In this document: piece by piece, positions 1-8,310 of the stretch
How positions within the stretch are numbered: position 1 is the first letter of the stretch
How the letters are laid out: each line of letters begins with the position of its first letter
NCBI RefSeq assembly: GCF_000382065.1
Contig: NZ_KB907506.1
Coordinates: forward strand, 44,987-108,986
Direction of reading: 5' to 3'
Length of the DNA: 64,000 bases
Source: Stenotrophomonas hibiscicola ATCC 19867
Lineage (GTDB): Bacteria > Pseudomonadota > Gammaproteobacteria > Xanthomonadales > Xanthomonadaceae
The notes under the pieces: model-generated
Database searches by the model: none
What the model was told of the DNA's origin: nothing
The model's input: the letters and a program-made list of their open reading frames with translations, nothing else
Position numbers and translations under genes: made by a program

Positions 1-1332
1 GAGGATCACTTCGGCCAAGCGATCGTAGTCCCCCCCGAAATGGTGATCACCCGGCAGCTTCACCTTCCTCACCCCGTCATTGGCCGGCAGGTCCGGGCAC
101 AATGCGTCCTCATCCTTGTCGCCGAACACGCACAGCGTTTTTTCTGCCGGCAGCCTGGCCACTTCCGGGGCGATCGGCAAGCCATCGCCGCCACCGCCCA
201 GCCAGTTGCTGACATGGAATTCGAAGTCGGCCTTCCTGCCCACCGATAGCAGCACGATGCGCTCCAGCCCCTCACGGGTACCGGCATCGAGCTGGTTGAT
301 GGTGGCAGGCAACACATCGGCACCCTGCGAGAAACCAATCAGCATCACCTTGTCTCGGTGCCACTGCTGGCGGTAGTGGTCGATGATCTTCTGCAGGTCG
401 CCGGCAAAGCCCTTCGGTGTGCGCTGGCTCCAGAAGTAGCGCAGCGAGTCGATGCCCACCACCGCCACGCCATGCGCGTTGAGTGACGACGCCACGTTCT
501 TGTCCAGGCCCGCCCAGCCACCGTCACCGGAGACGAACACCGCCAGCGTATCGCCGCTGGTGGCCGCCGGCATTTCCACCACCGGCAGGCCCTTCAGTGC
601 AGCAGGCGGCGGTGCCAGGCTGACGCCGGCCTGCGCGCCAATCACCCGCGCCGCCGCCACCAGGCCCGGTGATGCATCACCGCGCGCAGTGCGCTTGAAC
701 TCACGCGCCATGGCCACCTGCTGTACGAACCGGCTGGCCTGGCCCGCCCTGCAGCCGTTGTCACCTGCCGCACTCAACCACGGAAAATTCAGTTCGGCCG
801 GCTGCAGCCTGTCGCGCTTCACGCCATCGCCGCAGACCATGCGCTGGTGGCTGTGGTCCGGGCAGAAGCCGGTGGTCAGCACACCGGCGAAAACCTGGGT
901 GTCGGCCTGCGCTGCCAGCGCGTAGGCCATTTCGGCACCTTCGCCATCACCGCCGACCAGCGGCAGGTGGTAGCCGGGCAGATGCAGCGAGGCCTGCAGC
1001 CAGCGCGAGAAATTCTCGACGTCACCGGAACCGAACGAACAGGTCGGGTCACCCTCGCGCTTGAGCACACCGCGCAGATGCGCAATGTCCACTGCCGCCA
1101 CCAGCGCGCCGTCGGCACGCAGGGCCTCGATCGGCAGGCGGCTGGTGTCACCGCCGGCAGTGGGTTCGTGGAACCAGATCACCACCCGTTGCGGCGTGCC
1201 GGCCGGCATGTGCACCGGAATCTGCTCGAACCGCCCATGGCTGAACTGCTGCGGGGTCACCGCCGCCGTTGCCGGCAGCGTGGCCAGCGCCAATACCACA
1301 CCCATTGCCCTGCCCAGCCCTGCACGCTTCAT
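1..1332 (-). CDS. virJ: VirJ/AcvB-like virulence family protein (3' end cut by window)
   Basis: Minus-strand frame open from an ATG at 1332 to the window edge: 444 codons, with the C-terminus missing. It starts with a signal peptide (MKRAGLGRAMGVVLALATLP, then ATAAV). The mature part holds two alpha/beta-hydrolase-like halves, typical of the AcvB/VirJ family. The second half has the VirJ hallmark FVSGDGGWAGLD and a lipase-type nucleophile elbow, GFSQGAD. A later GDHHFGGDY probably supplies the histidine of the triad. Family members are periplasmic; AcvB-type proteins are linked to lysyl-phosphatidylglycerol breakdown, and a lysyltransferase gene is often adjacent. If one exists here it lies beyond the left edge, so that link is inference. 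DUF998 and smaller genes lie upstream on the same strand. Confidence 0.85.
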   Translation of the reverse strand, partial: MKRAGLGRAMGVVLALATLPATAAVTPQQFSHGRFEQIPVHMPAGTPQRVVIWFHEPTAGGDTSRLPIEALRADGALVAAVDIAHLRGVLKREGDPTCSFGSGDVENFSRWLQASLHLPGYHLPLVGGDGEGAEMAYALAAQADTQVFAGVLTTGFCPDHSHQRMVCGDGVKRDRLQPAELNFPWLSAAGDNGCRAGQASRFVQQVAMAREFKRTARGDASPGLVAAARVIGAQAGVSLAPPPAALKGLPVVEMPAATSGDTLAVFVSGDGGWAGLDKNVASSLNAHGVAVVGIDSLRYFWSQRTPKGFAGDLQKIIDHYRQQWHRDKVMLIGFSQGADVLPATINQLDAGTREGLERIVLLSVGRKADFEFHVSNWLGGGGDGLPIAPEVARLPAEKTLCVFGDKDEDALCPDLPANDGVRKVKLPGDHHFGGDYDRLAEVIL

Positions 1333-1410
1333 GTCGCATCCCCGATGGAATGCGCACACGATACGCCGCCGCCGCGTGCACGGCACGTACCGGCGCAGGC
1401 CGTTGGGGAT

Positions 1411-2028
1411 TCAGTCGGCTGCGGCCTGGCGGCTGCGACGGTACAGGGCCGTCGCCAGGTACAAAAGCCAGCCGACGATCACTGCGATCACCACTTTCTG
1501 TCCGAGCCCGCGCGGTGGCCCAGCGCGCCACAGCACGTGCAGCCACAGCAGCACGAAGGCCAGCCATGCCCAGCCCCAGAGCAGGTCAGCGGCGGGCTGC
1601 CAACCCGGTTCCCGGCGCAGGTACCACGCCTGCAGCAGCATGCCGACGCTGGCACACAGGAACGCCGTGTTGGCTGCCAGCCCGTGGATGAACGGCGCCA
1701 GCAACGGGGTCGCTTCAGGTAGCCAACTGTCGCCGATCGCCACCGTCGCCAGGCCCAGGGCGGAAACCGTGAACAACAGCGGTGCGGCCGCACTGCGCCG
1801 TGGGCCGATGCTGCCGCGATACAGCGCAACGCCGAGTGCCGCAATGGCCAGCGCCAGCACGCAGTAGGCAGCGCGCAACGCCAGCCCCCACGGCCCGTGC
1901 AGATACAGGCTCAACGTCGCCCGCACCCAGTCCAGATCACTGCGCGCAACCTGGGTCCACAGCGCGGTTGCCACGAACAGCAGCAGCGCCACCAGTGCCA
2001 GCACCGCCATCGGACGCGCACGGCTCAT
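1411..2028 (-). CDS. DUF998 family integral membrane protein
   Basis: 205 aa and very hydrophobic, with about six predicted transmembrane segments (first MAVLALVALLLFVATALW; a later TVSALGLATVAIGDSW). The layout and the conserved pattern of a small acidic patch followed by GLAANTAFLCASVGM fit DUF998, a family of unknown function. The ATG start overlaps the stop of the upstream 2025-2213 gene by 4 bp (ATGA), so the two are probably translationally coupled. No catalytic residues can be named. Confidence 0.75.
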   Translation of the reverse strand: MSRARPMAVLALVALLLFVATALWTQVARSDLDWVRATLSLYLHGPWGLALRAAYCVLALAIAALGVALYRGSIGPRRSAAAPLLFTVSALGLATVAIGDSWLPEATPLLAPFIHGLAANTAFLCASVGMLLQAWYLRREPGWQPAADLLWGWAWLAFVLLWLHVLWRAGPPRGLGQKVVIAVIVGWLLYLATALYRRSRQAAAD

Positions 2029-2213
2029 GCTGCGTCCTCAGGATGCCGCGTCTTCCATTCGGCCAACGCCTTGCGGTAGCGCTGCAGCTCATCGGAATAC
2101 AGGTCCAGCACGCATAGCGGGCAGCCACTGCCGCAGCACTCGTTGGGACCGGGCTCTTCCGGTGGCAGCGGGCGGGGATCGGGATCAGGAACGGACACGG
2201 TCGGAAACAACAA
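2025..2213 (-). CDS. Small oxidoreductase-like domain protein
   Basis: About 60 aa, with a proline-rich start followed by PPEEPGPNECCGSGCPLC and then VLDLYSDEL. This is the signature of the 'oxidoreductase-like protein, N-terminal' family (CCGSGC..C..D.Y..EL). The four cysteines suggest metal or redox chemistry; the function is not established. The start is uncertain: in-frame TTG at 2213 or 2210, or GTG at 2198; an ATG just upstream is out of frame. The 3' end overlaps the DUF998 start by 4 bp. Confidence 0.7.
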   Translation of the reverse strand: MLFPTVSVPDPDPRPLPPEEPGPNECCGSGCPLCVLDLYSDELQRYRKALAEWKTRHPEDAA

Positions 2214-2248
2214 TCATTGGAAACAGGACACCAGTGTACCGGGCCGGC

Positions 2249-2851
2249 TCAACCACCCAGTTGGCGACGCAGGTTGTCACGGGCGGCCGCGTCCAGGCGC
2301 TGGTGGAAGAACTCACTGAGGAAGATCCGCGGTGCGCGCAGCAGGCCCTGCAGGAATCGGCGACGGCCGGCACGGTACAGGAAGCCGGGCACCACGCCCT
2401 TGTATTCTTCGGCCACGCCACGGTCATAGGCGGCGAACACCGGCTCCGGTGCAGCCAGGATCGCCATGTCGCAGTCCAGGAACAGCGCCGCCTCGGCATC
2501 CACATCCTCCGGACCCAGCGCGCCATGGCGGGCGGTCAGCAGGATCAACTGCTCCACGCGAGCAGCGTCGACACCGGCAAGCGCCGGCGCCTGTGCGATC
2601 GCCTGCAGGGCCATCTGCGCCGAACGTGCTTCGTTGTCCTTTCGCCCCGCCACGTAGATCGCATCGTGGTAGAGCACGGCCAGGTAGACCTCGGCCGGCT
2701 GCTGCCAGCCGGGGCCGTCGGCCACCTCCTGGCAGTGCTGCAGCACCGCGCGCACATGGCCGAAGTGGTGGTAGGCGCGTGGCGGCGTGGCATAGCTGTC
2801 CTGCAGCGCCTGCCACTGCGCCGGGGCAAGCGTCAGCGGTGAGAAGTCCAT
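2249..2851 (-). CDS. HD-domain predicted metal-dependent phosphohydrolase
   Basis: 200 aa. Key residues are YHHFGHV near residue 27 (first metal histidine region), LAVLYHDAIY near 58 (the HD pair), and a later LFLDCDMAILA acidic motif. This order matches the COG4339-type HD hydrolases, soluble proteins of unknown substrate and about this length. It is the first gene of the minus-strand group at the left of the window and diverges from the transglutaminase gene at 3080. The intergenic region carries DnaA-box-like sequences (see the entry at 2944). Confidence 0.75.
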   Translation of the reverse strand: MDFSPLTLAPAQWQALQDSYATPPRAYHHFGHVRAVLQHCQEVADGPGWQQPAEVYLAVLYHDAIYVAGRKDNEARSAQMALQAIAQAPALAGVDAARVEQLILLTARHGALGPEDVDAEAALFLDCDMAILAAPEPVFAAYDRGVAEEYKGVVPGFLYRAGRRRFLQGLLRAPRIFLSEFFHQRLDAAARDNLRRQLGG

Positions 2852-2943
2852 GCCCGGATCATCCCGCCTGTGCCGGCGCCGGGCAAGCTGGCGGTTTTTT
2901 CACCACACACTCACAACGCTTGCCAGGCGAGGCCCGGAGCCAG

Positions 2944-2989
2944 TTGTCCACAGCTTTGTCGCGCGCTGGTCCACATCGGTTGTGGATGA
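2944..2989. promoter_or_regulatory. Cluster of three DnaA-box-like 9-mers
   Basis: In the 228-bp gap between divergent genes I read TTGTCCACA (2944-2952), TGGTCCACA (2967-2975) and, on the opposite strand, TCATCCACA (2981-2989). The DnaA consensus is TTATCCACA, so these differ at 1, 2 and 1 positions. There is no AT-rich unwinding region, so an origin is unlikely; a regulatory or DnaA-titrating role is possible but unproven. Confidence 0.35.
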
Positions 2990-3079
2990 ACGCGGCGCCG
3001 ACCAACGGTCGCTGCAGCTGGGCATCCATGGGAATACACTCGCCCCAGGCGGGAGCGCCCGCCGCTGCCGGGAACCGTC

Positions 3080-4234
3080 ATGTACCGTTCTGCCGCCCAT
3101 TGCCTCACCCTTTCGCTGCTGGCCTTCTGTGCTCCTGCCTTCGGCGCAGGCCAGGCACCGCCCGCCGATGTGGTGACGACCCCGACCATCACCGTGTCGG
3201 CCGCACGCGTGCCGACCCCGGAAGAAGTGTTCGCCATTCCCGCGGACCTGCGTGCGATGCTCCAGAAGCAGGTGATCCAGCGCAGCTACTCCCGCGACCA
3301 GCGCCTGCAGGCGCTCGTGGAGATGATCTTCGACCAGCACGGGCTGGACCTGCAGTACGACGCCAATGCGACCTACACCGTCAGCGATATCTGGCAGCAC
3401 CGCCGCGCCAACTGCCTGGCCTTCACCCTTCTGTTCGTGACGCTTGCGCGGGAGGCGGGCATCCAGGCCCGCGTGCAGGAAGTCGGGCAGGTGGTGTCCT
3501 GGTACCAGGACCAGGACGCGGGCGTGGTCTACAGCGTCGGCCACGTCAATGCCGGCGTCGATGTCGGCGGGCGTTTCGGTACCGTTGATCTGGATCGCAA
3601 TGTGCTCTATGACCGCCGCGGGCCGGTTCCCGTCAGCCGTGCGCGGGCATTGGCGCATTTCTACAACAACCGGGGTGCGGAGCGCCTCGCCGACGGTGAC
3701 TTCGGCGGCGCCCGTGCATTCTTCGACGCATCCGTGGCTCAGGACAGCGGGTTCGCTCCAGTGTGGAACAACCTCGGCGTGCTCGACCACCGCGAAGGCA
3801 ACAACGAGGCGGCGCGGCAGGCGCTGGACCGGTCGCTGCAGCTGGACGGCCGCCAGGATGCCGCACTGACCAATGCCTCCGCGCTGTTCCGCAGCCTGGG
3901 CTTGACCGCGCAGGCGCAGTCACTTGAGCGCCGGTTGAAATCGGTGCAGCGCGAAGACCCGTTCGCGCAGTACATGTTCGGCGCCAAGGCCGAACGGGCC
4001 GGCCAGCTGGACCAGGCGATCCGCTATTACCGGCAGGCCGTGCGCCTGTATGACACCGCGCATCAGTTCCACTTCGGGCTGGCGCGGGTCTATTTCCTGG
4101 CTGGCCAGCTCAAGCGCGCCGATCGCGAACTGCTGCGTGCACAGGAACTGGGGGGCGCGCCGGAGCAGGCGCGCTACCAGGCCAAGCTGGACAGCCTGGC
4201 CCGCTGGCGCGCGCAGCAGCAGGCCAGGCGCTGA
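3080..4234 (+). CDS. Exported transglutaminase-like protein with TPR repeats
   Basis: 384 aa. A signal peptide (LSLLAFCAPAFGAG) is followed by a transglutaminase/protease-fold domain at about residues 50-180. The plausible triad is Cys112 (RRANCLAF), His155 (YSVGHVN) and Asp170 (GTVDLDRN). From about 195 to the end the sequence has TPR-like pairs (FYNNRGAERLADGDFGGARA, WNNLGVLDHREGNNEAARQA and others). Periplasmic transglutaminase/TPR proteins of this sort are common in xanthomonads without assigned function. The gene is convergent with yjdM, only 6 bp away. Confidence 0.75.
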   Translation: MYRSAAHCLTLSLLAFCAPAFGAGQAPPADVVTTPTITVSAARVPTPEEVFAIPADLRAMLQKQVIQRSYSRDQRLQALVEMIFDQHGLDLQYDANATYTVSDIWQHRRANCLAFTLLFVTLAREAGIQARVQEVGQVVSWYQDQDAGVVYSVGHVNAGVDVGGRFGTVDLDRNVLYDRRGPVPVSRARALAHFYNNRGAERLADGDFGGARAFFDASVAQDSGFAPVWNNLGVLDHREGNNEAARQALDRSLQLDGRQDAALTNASALFRSLGLTAQAQSLERRLKSVQREDPFAQYMFGAKAERAGQLDQAIRYYRQAVRLYDTAHQFHFGLARVYFLAGQLKRADRELLRAQELGGAPEQARYQAKLDSLARWRAQQQARR

Positions 4235-4240
4235 AGGCGG

Positions 4241-4576
4241 TCAGGCCTTCTTGAGGAAGCAGGTCTTCAGGACCAGGCCCTTGATCTTGTCCGAGTTGCC
4301 TTCGATGTGCTCGGCATCATCCTCGACCAGGCGGATGTTGCGGATCACGGTGCCCTGCTTGAGCGGGATCGAGGAGCCCTTGACCTTCAGGTCCTTGATA
4401 ACGGTGACGGTGTCGCCGGCCTGCAGGGTATTGCCGTTGCTGTCACGCACGACCAGGGCGGACCCGGCGCTTTCCTCGGCGGTCCATTCGAAACCGCAGT
4501 CGGCGCAGATCCACAGCGCACCATCGGCGTAGGTGTTTTCCAGGGTGCACTGCGGGCAGGCGGGGGCAGAAGACAT
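4241..4576 (-). CDS. yjdM: YjdM/PhnA-type zinc-ribbon protein
   Basis: 111 aa from the ATG at 4576; a GAGG Shine-Dalgarno nine bases upstream favours this over the in-frame TTG at 4591. The N-terminal zinc ribbon is CPQC...CADC within MSSAPACPQCTLENTYADG, followed by the compact PhnA domain (GDTVTVIKDLKVKGSS). This family was once called alkylphosphonate utilisation protein PhnA but is not part of the C-P lyase pathway; its role is unclear. It is convergent with the transglutaminase gene. Confidence 0.9.
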   Translation of the reverse strand: MSSAPACPQCTLENTYADGALWICADCGFEWTAEESAGSALVVRDSNGNTLQAGDTVTVIKDLKVKGSSIPLKQGTVIRNIRLVEDDAEHIEGNSDKIKGLVLKTCFLKKA

Positions 4577-4757
4577 CAGCAAATACCTCAAAGTGAATCA
4601 ACAGCCGCCATTGTAACCGGCCGGCTTCCCCGGCCCTTTTCCGGGCGGGCTCCGGGCTGCCCACTGGACCCGGACCAGAACAGCACGCCCCTGGACCTTG
4701 CAGTCGGCGGCGAACTGCAGCAGAGTGCGCGGCCCCTGATCGCCCCCGGAACTCCCC

Positions 4758-6119
4758 ATGCGCCTCGGCATCGACTTCGGTACCAGCAACTCCGCCGCCG
4801 CCATCGTGCATGAGGGAAAACTGCTGCCGATCCGCTTCGGCGATGCCGAGCAGTTCCGCACCAGCGTGTACTTCCCCGGCGTGGTGCCCGATCCGGACGA
4901 CTTCCAGCTCGATGACGGCCAGGAACACCAGCTGCAGCAGATGATCGACAGTGCCGCGCGCGCAGCCCGTGCCGCCGGCCAGGAACGCACGCCACAGGCA
5001 CTGCGCCGCGAAGCCCTGCGCGCACTGCGCCGGGAATGGATGGAAGCCCGCGCCGGCAAGGAACGCAGCGCCAGCGACCTGCTGCAGAACGCGGTCTACG
5101 GCGATGACGCGCTGGAAGCCTATTTCGAGGAACACGAAGGCAACCTGGTGCAGAGCCCGAAGTCGATGCTCGGCTACAACCTGCACCCGCGCGCGAAGCA
5201 GACCATCACCGGCATCGCCGCACACATCCTCGAGCACATCCGCCTGACCGCCAGTGCCCAGCTCGGCCAGCCGCTGCGCGCCGCCCTGCTCGGGCGCCCG
5301 GTGCAGTTCCGCAGTTCGATCGGCGCGGCCGGCAACGACCAGGCGCTGGACATCCTGCGCGAGGCCGCCACCCAGGCCGGCTTCGACCAGATCGATTTCC
5401 TCGAGGAACCGGCCGCGGCGGCCATGCATTACCACGCCGAAAGCCGCGAGCGGCACCAGGCGGTGATCGTCGACATCGGTGGCGGTACCACCGACATCGC
5501 GCATGCCGAAGTCGGCGGCGATGCTGCGCCACGCATCCACCGCGCGTGGGGTATTGCCCGCGGCGGTACCGACATCGACCTGGCGCTGAGCCTGTCCAGC
5601 TACATGCCGCTGTTCGGCCGCGGCATCACCCGCGTGCCCGCCCACCACTACGTGGAAGCGGCCACGGTGCAGGACATGACCCGCCAGCGTGACTTCCGCC
5701 AGCACAAATACGATCACGTCGACGATCCGTGGCGCGCGCGCCTGCAGGCCCTGCAGGACACCGGCAATACCGCCCGCCTGTACCGCGATGTGGAACGCGC
5801 GAAGATCGCCCTCAGTGCCGCCAGCGAGCACCGCAGCACGCTGGACTACATTGCCCGCGACCTGCATGCCGACAGCAGCGCCGCCGGCCTGGCCGCTGCC
5901 GCTCACGGCTACCTGGAACAGATCCGGGAACTGCTGGCCCAGGTCCGCAGCGACATTGGCGGCGACCCGGATGCGGTGTTCCTGACCGGCGGCATGTCCC
6001 GCGCCGGCTACCTGCGCCAGGCCGTGGCCGAGGCCTTCCCGGGCGCCCGCATGGTCCACGGCGAGCCCTCGCTGGGCGTGGTCCAGGGCCTGGCACTGGC
6101 GGCAGCCAGCCCGGATTAA
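4758..6119 (+). CDS. yegD: Hsp70-family chaperone-like ATPase, YegD type
   Basis: 453 aa. The actin/Hsp70 ATPase motifs are present: phosphate-1 GIDFGTSNSAAA at residues 4-15, phosphate-2 VIVDIGGGTTDIAHAE around 237, and the adenosine motif FLTGGMSRAGYL near the C-terminus. The protein stops after the nucleotide-binding domain, with no DnaK substrate-binding domain. This is the usual YegD architecture (about 450 aa). Its client or role is unknown. The gene stands alone between convergent yjdM and the YkgJ gene. Confidence 0.88.
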   Translation: MRLGIDFGTSNSAAAIVHEGKLLPIRFGDAEQFRTSVYFPGVVPDPDDFQLDDGQEHQLQQMIDSAARAARAAGQERTPQALRREALRALRREWMEARAGKERSASDLLQNAVYGDDALEAYFEEHEGNLVQSPKSMLGYNLHPRAKQTITGIAAHILEHIRLTASAQLGQPLRAALLGRPVQFRSSIGAAGNDQALDILREAATQAGFDQIDFLEEPAAAAMHYHAESRERHQAVIVDIGGGTTDIAHAEVGGDAAPRIHRAWGIARGGTDIDLALSLSSYMPLFGRGITRVPAHHYVEAATVQDMTRQRDFRQHKYDHVDDPWRARLQALQDTGNTARLYRDVERAKIALSAASEHRSTLDYIARDLHADSSAAGLAAAAHGYLEQIRELLAQVRSDIGGDPDAVFLTGGMSRAGYLRQAVAEAFPGARMVHGEPSLGVVQGLALAAASPD

Positions 6120-6254
6120 CAAAACGTTACGCGGTCTAAGTTACTCTTGGTCGGCTAGAACCCCGCTGCACCTTCCACTGGCCACGCCGGTGTGTGTCCA
6201 CGGTGCAGCCTGGCCCGCCTGCGGGCCTAGCGGCCATGCCTTCCTGGCTCGTTC

Positions 6255-6641
6255 ATGGTCCGCGCAGCACCTGAGCCGCCATCGAGACCCGCTTTGGGCA
6301 CCCGCCAGGCCCCTGTGGCCTTACAACCTGACGCAGCACCTGCACCCATCGACTGCCGCCGTTGTGACGCGGTCTGTTGTCGGCTGCCCGTGCTGCTGCA
6401 GCCCGGCGACCACGTGCCTGGCCAGTTCCTGTCACGCGACTCCCACGGCCGTGCCGTGATGGCGCGCAACGAGGAAGGCTGGTGCGCGGCGATCGATCCC
6501 TATCACCTGCGCTGCACGATCTATTCGCAGCGCCCGGCGATCTGCCGCCAGTTTTCGATGGGCGGCGATGACTGCCGCCGCGAGCGGCAGGACTACCTGC
6601 GCCAGGCTGATGCCTGGTCGCTTTCCTCCCCTTCCACCTGA
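6255..6641 (+). CDS. YkgJ family cysteine-cluster protein
   Basis: 128 aa. The cysteine cluster CRRCDAVCCRLPV is followed by spaced Cys and His residues (LRCTIYSQRPAICRQF, GGDDCRRER), the UPF0153/YkgJ pattern thought to bind zinc or iron. The first 30 residues are proline- and alanine-rich and may not all be translated. A short basic-protein gene follows 11 bp downstream and may share the transcript. Confidence 0.8.
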   Translation: MVRAAPEPPSRPALGTRQAPVALQPDAAPAPIDCRRCDAVCCRLPVLLQPGDHVPGQFLSRDSHGRAVMARNEEGWCAAIDPYHLRCTIYSQRPAICRQFSMGGDDCRRERQDYLRQADAWSLSSPST

Positions 6642-6652
6642 CAGGAGCAACC

Positions 6653-6835
6653 ATGCCCCGCAAGGCAAAGACCCCCGCGAAGGCCAGCAACAGCATCCGC
6701 AGCGAACGCAAGGGCGCGGCCGCCAGCACCGTGGTCAGCAGCGATTCGATCGCTTCGGACCTGGCAGCGTTCCGCAAGGCCGGTGGCAAGATCGAAGTCC
6801 TCGGCACCACCTGGGCGCTGAAGAAAGCCAGCTGA
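6653..6835 (+). CDS. Small basic hypothetical protein
   Basis: 60 aa, lysine- and alanine-rich N-terminus (MPRKAKTPAKASNS) with a more ordered end (DLAAFRKAGGKIEVLGTTW). An AGGAG lies seven bases before the ATG, supporting translation. No family is recognised with confidence. It follows the YkgJ gene closely on the same strand. Confidence 0.6.
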   Translation: MPRKAKTPAKASNSIRSERKGAAASTVVSSDSIASDLAAFRKAGGKIEVLGTTWALKKAS

Positions 6836-6884
6836 CCCAGCACCGACCGCGGCGGCGCTGCCGCCGCGGCCTGCCGGACCGCGC

Positions 6885-7766
6885 TCAGCGATCCAGGCGT
6901 ACCCTCACACTGCCCGAGTGCGACTGGATGCGGATGTCTCCATCACCGCCGCCCAGACGCGTGTCGAGATGGCTGCCCGGCCCATAGCGCGGCCGCTCCA
7001 CCTGCCCGGCATCGCTGTTGATCGAGCCGCTGAAGCTGTTCACCGACAGCTGTGCCGACACCGTGCGCGGCAGGCTCAGCGTGACCGGGGCACTGACCGA
7101 TTCGACATTGATGCGGCCACCGGGCGCCAACCCGGCTGCTGCCAGATCGATGCTGCCCGAGACGGTCTCCACCGCCAACCGCTGCACGCGTCCGGCCTCC
7201 ACCGCAACCCGGCCGGATACCGTCTGCGCACCGATATCACCGGACACGCCGCCGCCGGCCTCGATCCGGCCACTGACCGTATTTACGTCCAGCTTCGGCG
7301 TCTGCAGGCGTGCGCTGACACTGCCACTGACCGTGTTGAGTTTGCTGTCGCCGCTGCGGCCAGCCGCGCTGAGGCTGCCGCTGACGGTGTCGGCCTGCAG
7401 CCGTCGCACATCGATGCCACTGATGTCCTGGCTGGCGCTGACCGTGCTCAACAGCAGTTCCACCGAGCGCGGCACGTTCAGCACCAGCGTCGCGCCACCA
7501 TTGTTGCTGCGGCGCGGGTATTCAATCTCCCAGCGCACCCGGTTGGCGCTCTTTTCCTGGCGCAGCTGCAGGCCATCGCTGAGCGTGCCGGTGAGTTGCA
7601 CATCATTGCGGTCCCAGCCACGCACGGTCACCTTGCCGGCCACGTTGCTCAGTTCGATGCGACCGCCCGCAGCCAAGGTGTGGCGCTCGTCGATGCGGGT
7701 GTCGGCCAGCGCCACGGCAGGGGACAGCAGCAGTGCGACACAGCAGGAAATCAGGGTTCGGGTCAT
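6885..7766 (-). CDS. DUF4097 beta-strand-repeat exported protein
   Basis: 293 aa with a signal peptide (LISCCVALLLSPAVALA). The rest is a beta-helix-like series of short repeats centred on TVSGS/TVSGR (for example LNTVSGSVSARL, VNTVSGRIEAGG, AETVSGSIDLA), the hallmark of DUF4097. Such proteins are often encoded with ECF sigma and anti-sigma factors, as here: it is the third gene of the minus-strand group 8885-6885, ten bases after the anti-sigma gene. Its function is unknown; it may be an envelope sensor or adhesin-like protein. Confidence 0.8.
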   Translation of the reverse strand: MTRTLISCCVALLLSPAVALADTRIDERHTLAAGGRIELSNVAGKVTVRGWDRNDVQLTGTLSDGLQLRQEKSANRVRWEIEYPRRSNNGGATLVLNVPRSVELLLSTVSASQDISGIDVRRLQADTVSGSLSAAGRSGDSKLNTVSGSVSARLQTPKLDVNTVSGRIEAGGGVSGDIGAQTVSGRVAVEAGRVQRLAVETVSGSIDLAAAGLAPGGRINVESVSAPVTLSLPRTVSAQLSVNSFSGSINSDAGQVERPRYGPGSHLDTRLGGGDGDIRIQSHSGSVRVRLDR

Positions 7767-7776
7767 GGGGGTCTCC

Positions 7777-8310
7777 TCAGGTCGTCAGGCCGGACTCGGC
7801 GGCATAGGCCGCCTGCCGGGTCAGTTCCAGCCGCAGCGCATAGGTGCGCTTGAGCTGGCCAAGCAGGTGCGGCGCGCGCGGGTCCTGCGCCAGTGCGGCA
7901 CGGATCTGCGCCGCGCTTTCATCCAGTTCGTGCAGGGCCGGCTGCCATTCCGGCGCGCGCCCATCGGGCAGCGAGGCCACGGCCTGCTGGTACTGCTCGG
8001 TCATCGCAGCCGCCTGCAACTGCAGCGTGGACGGCACCGGTGTATCCGGCTGCGCATGCCACCAAGGGGCCACCGCGTAGATCGCCAGGCTGGCAGCCAG
8101 GGCAGCGCCGGCCGGCAACCACCAGCGGCGCCGCGAACGCGTTGCCAGGGCCACCACGTTGCCCGTTGGCGCAGGTGCTGCCTGTGGTTCACGCGGCGGC
8201 AGCCGGGCAGACAGGCGTGCCCAACCATCAGTGGGCACTTCGCGCTCATTCGGCAGCGCACGCAGCCGGGCCAGCAGGTCGTGATCGAAATCGTGTTCGT
8301 GCGTACTCAT
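7777..8310 (-). CDS. Putative anti-sigma factor, single-pass membrane protein
   Basis: 177 aa. A cytoplasmic N-terminal part (HDFDHDLLARLRALPNEREV) is followed by one membrane segment at about residues 65-83 (LPAGAALAASLAIYAVAPWW) and a periplasmic C-terminal part. The start overlaps the stop of the ECF sigma gene by 4 bp. Topology and position argue for an anti-sigma role, but no classic zinc-binding HxxxCxxC is present, so the assignment is mainly contextual. Confidence 0.65.
   Translation of the reverse strand: MSTHEHDFDHDLLARLRALPNEREVPTDGWARLSARLPPREPQAAPAPTGNVVALATRSRRRWWLPAGAALAASLAIYAVAPWWHAQPDTPVPSTLQLQAAAMTEQYQQAVASLPDGRAPEWQPALHELDESAAQIRAALAQDPRAPHLLGQLKRTYALRLELTRQAAYAAESGLTT

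Noticed and set aside
2944..2989. Replication origin
   Set aside because: DnaA-like boxes are present but there is no AT-rich region and no dnaA, dnaN or gidA nearby.
4443..6122. Long open frame on the minus strand opposite yegD
   Set aside because: It is a shadow of the GC-rich codon pattern: no domain, His/Gln/Val-rich composition, while the plus-strand frame has complete Hsp70 motifs.
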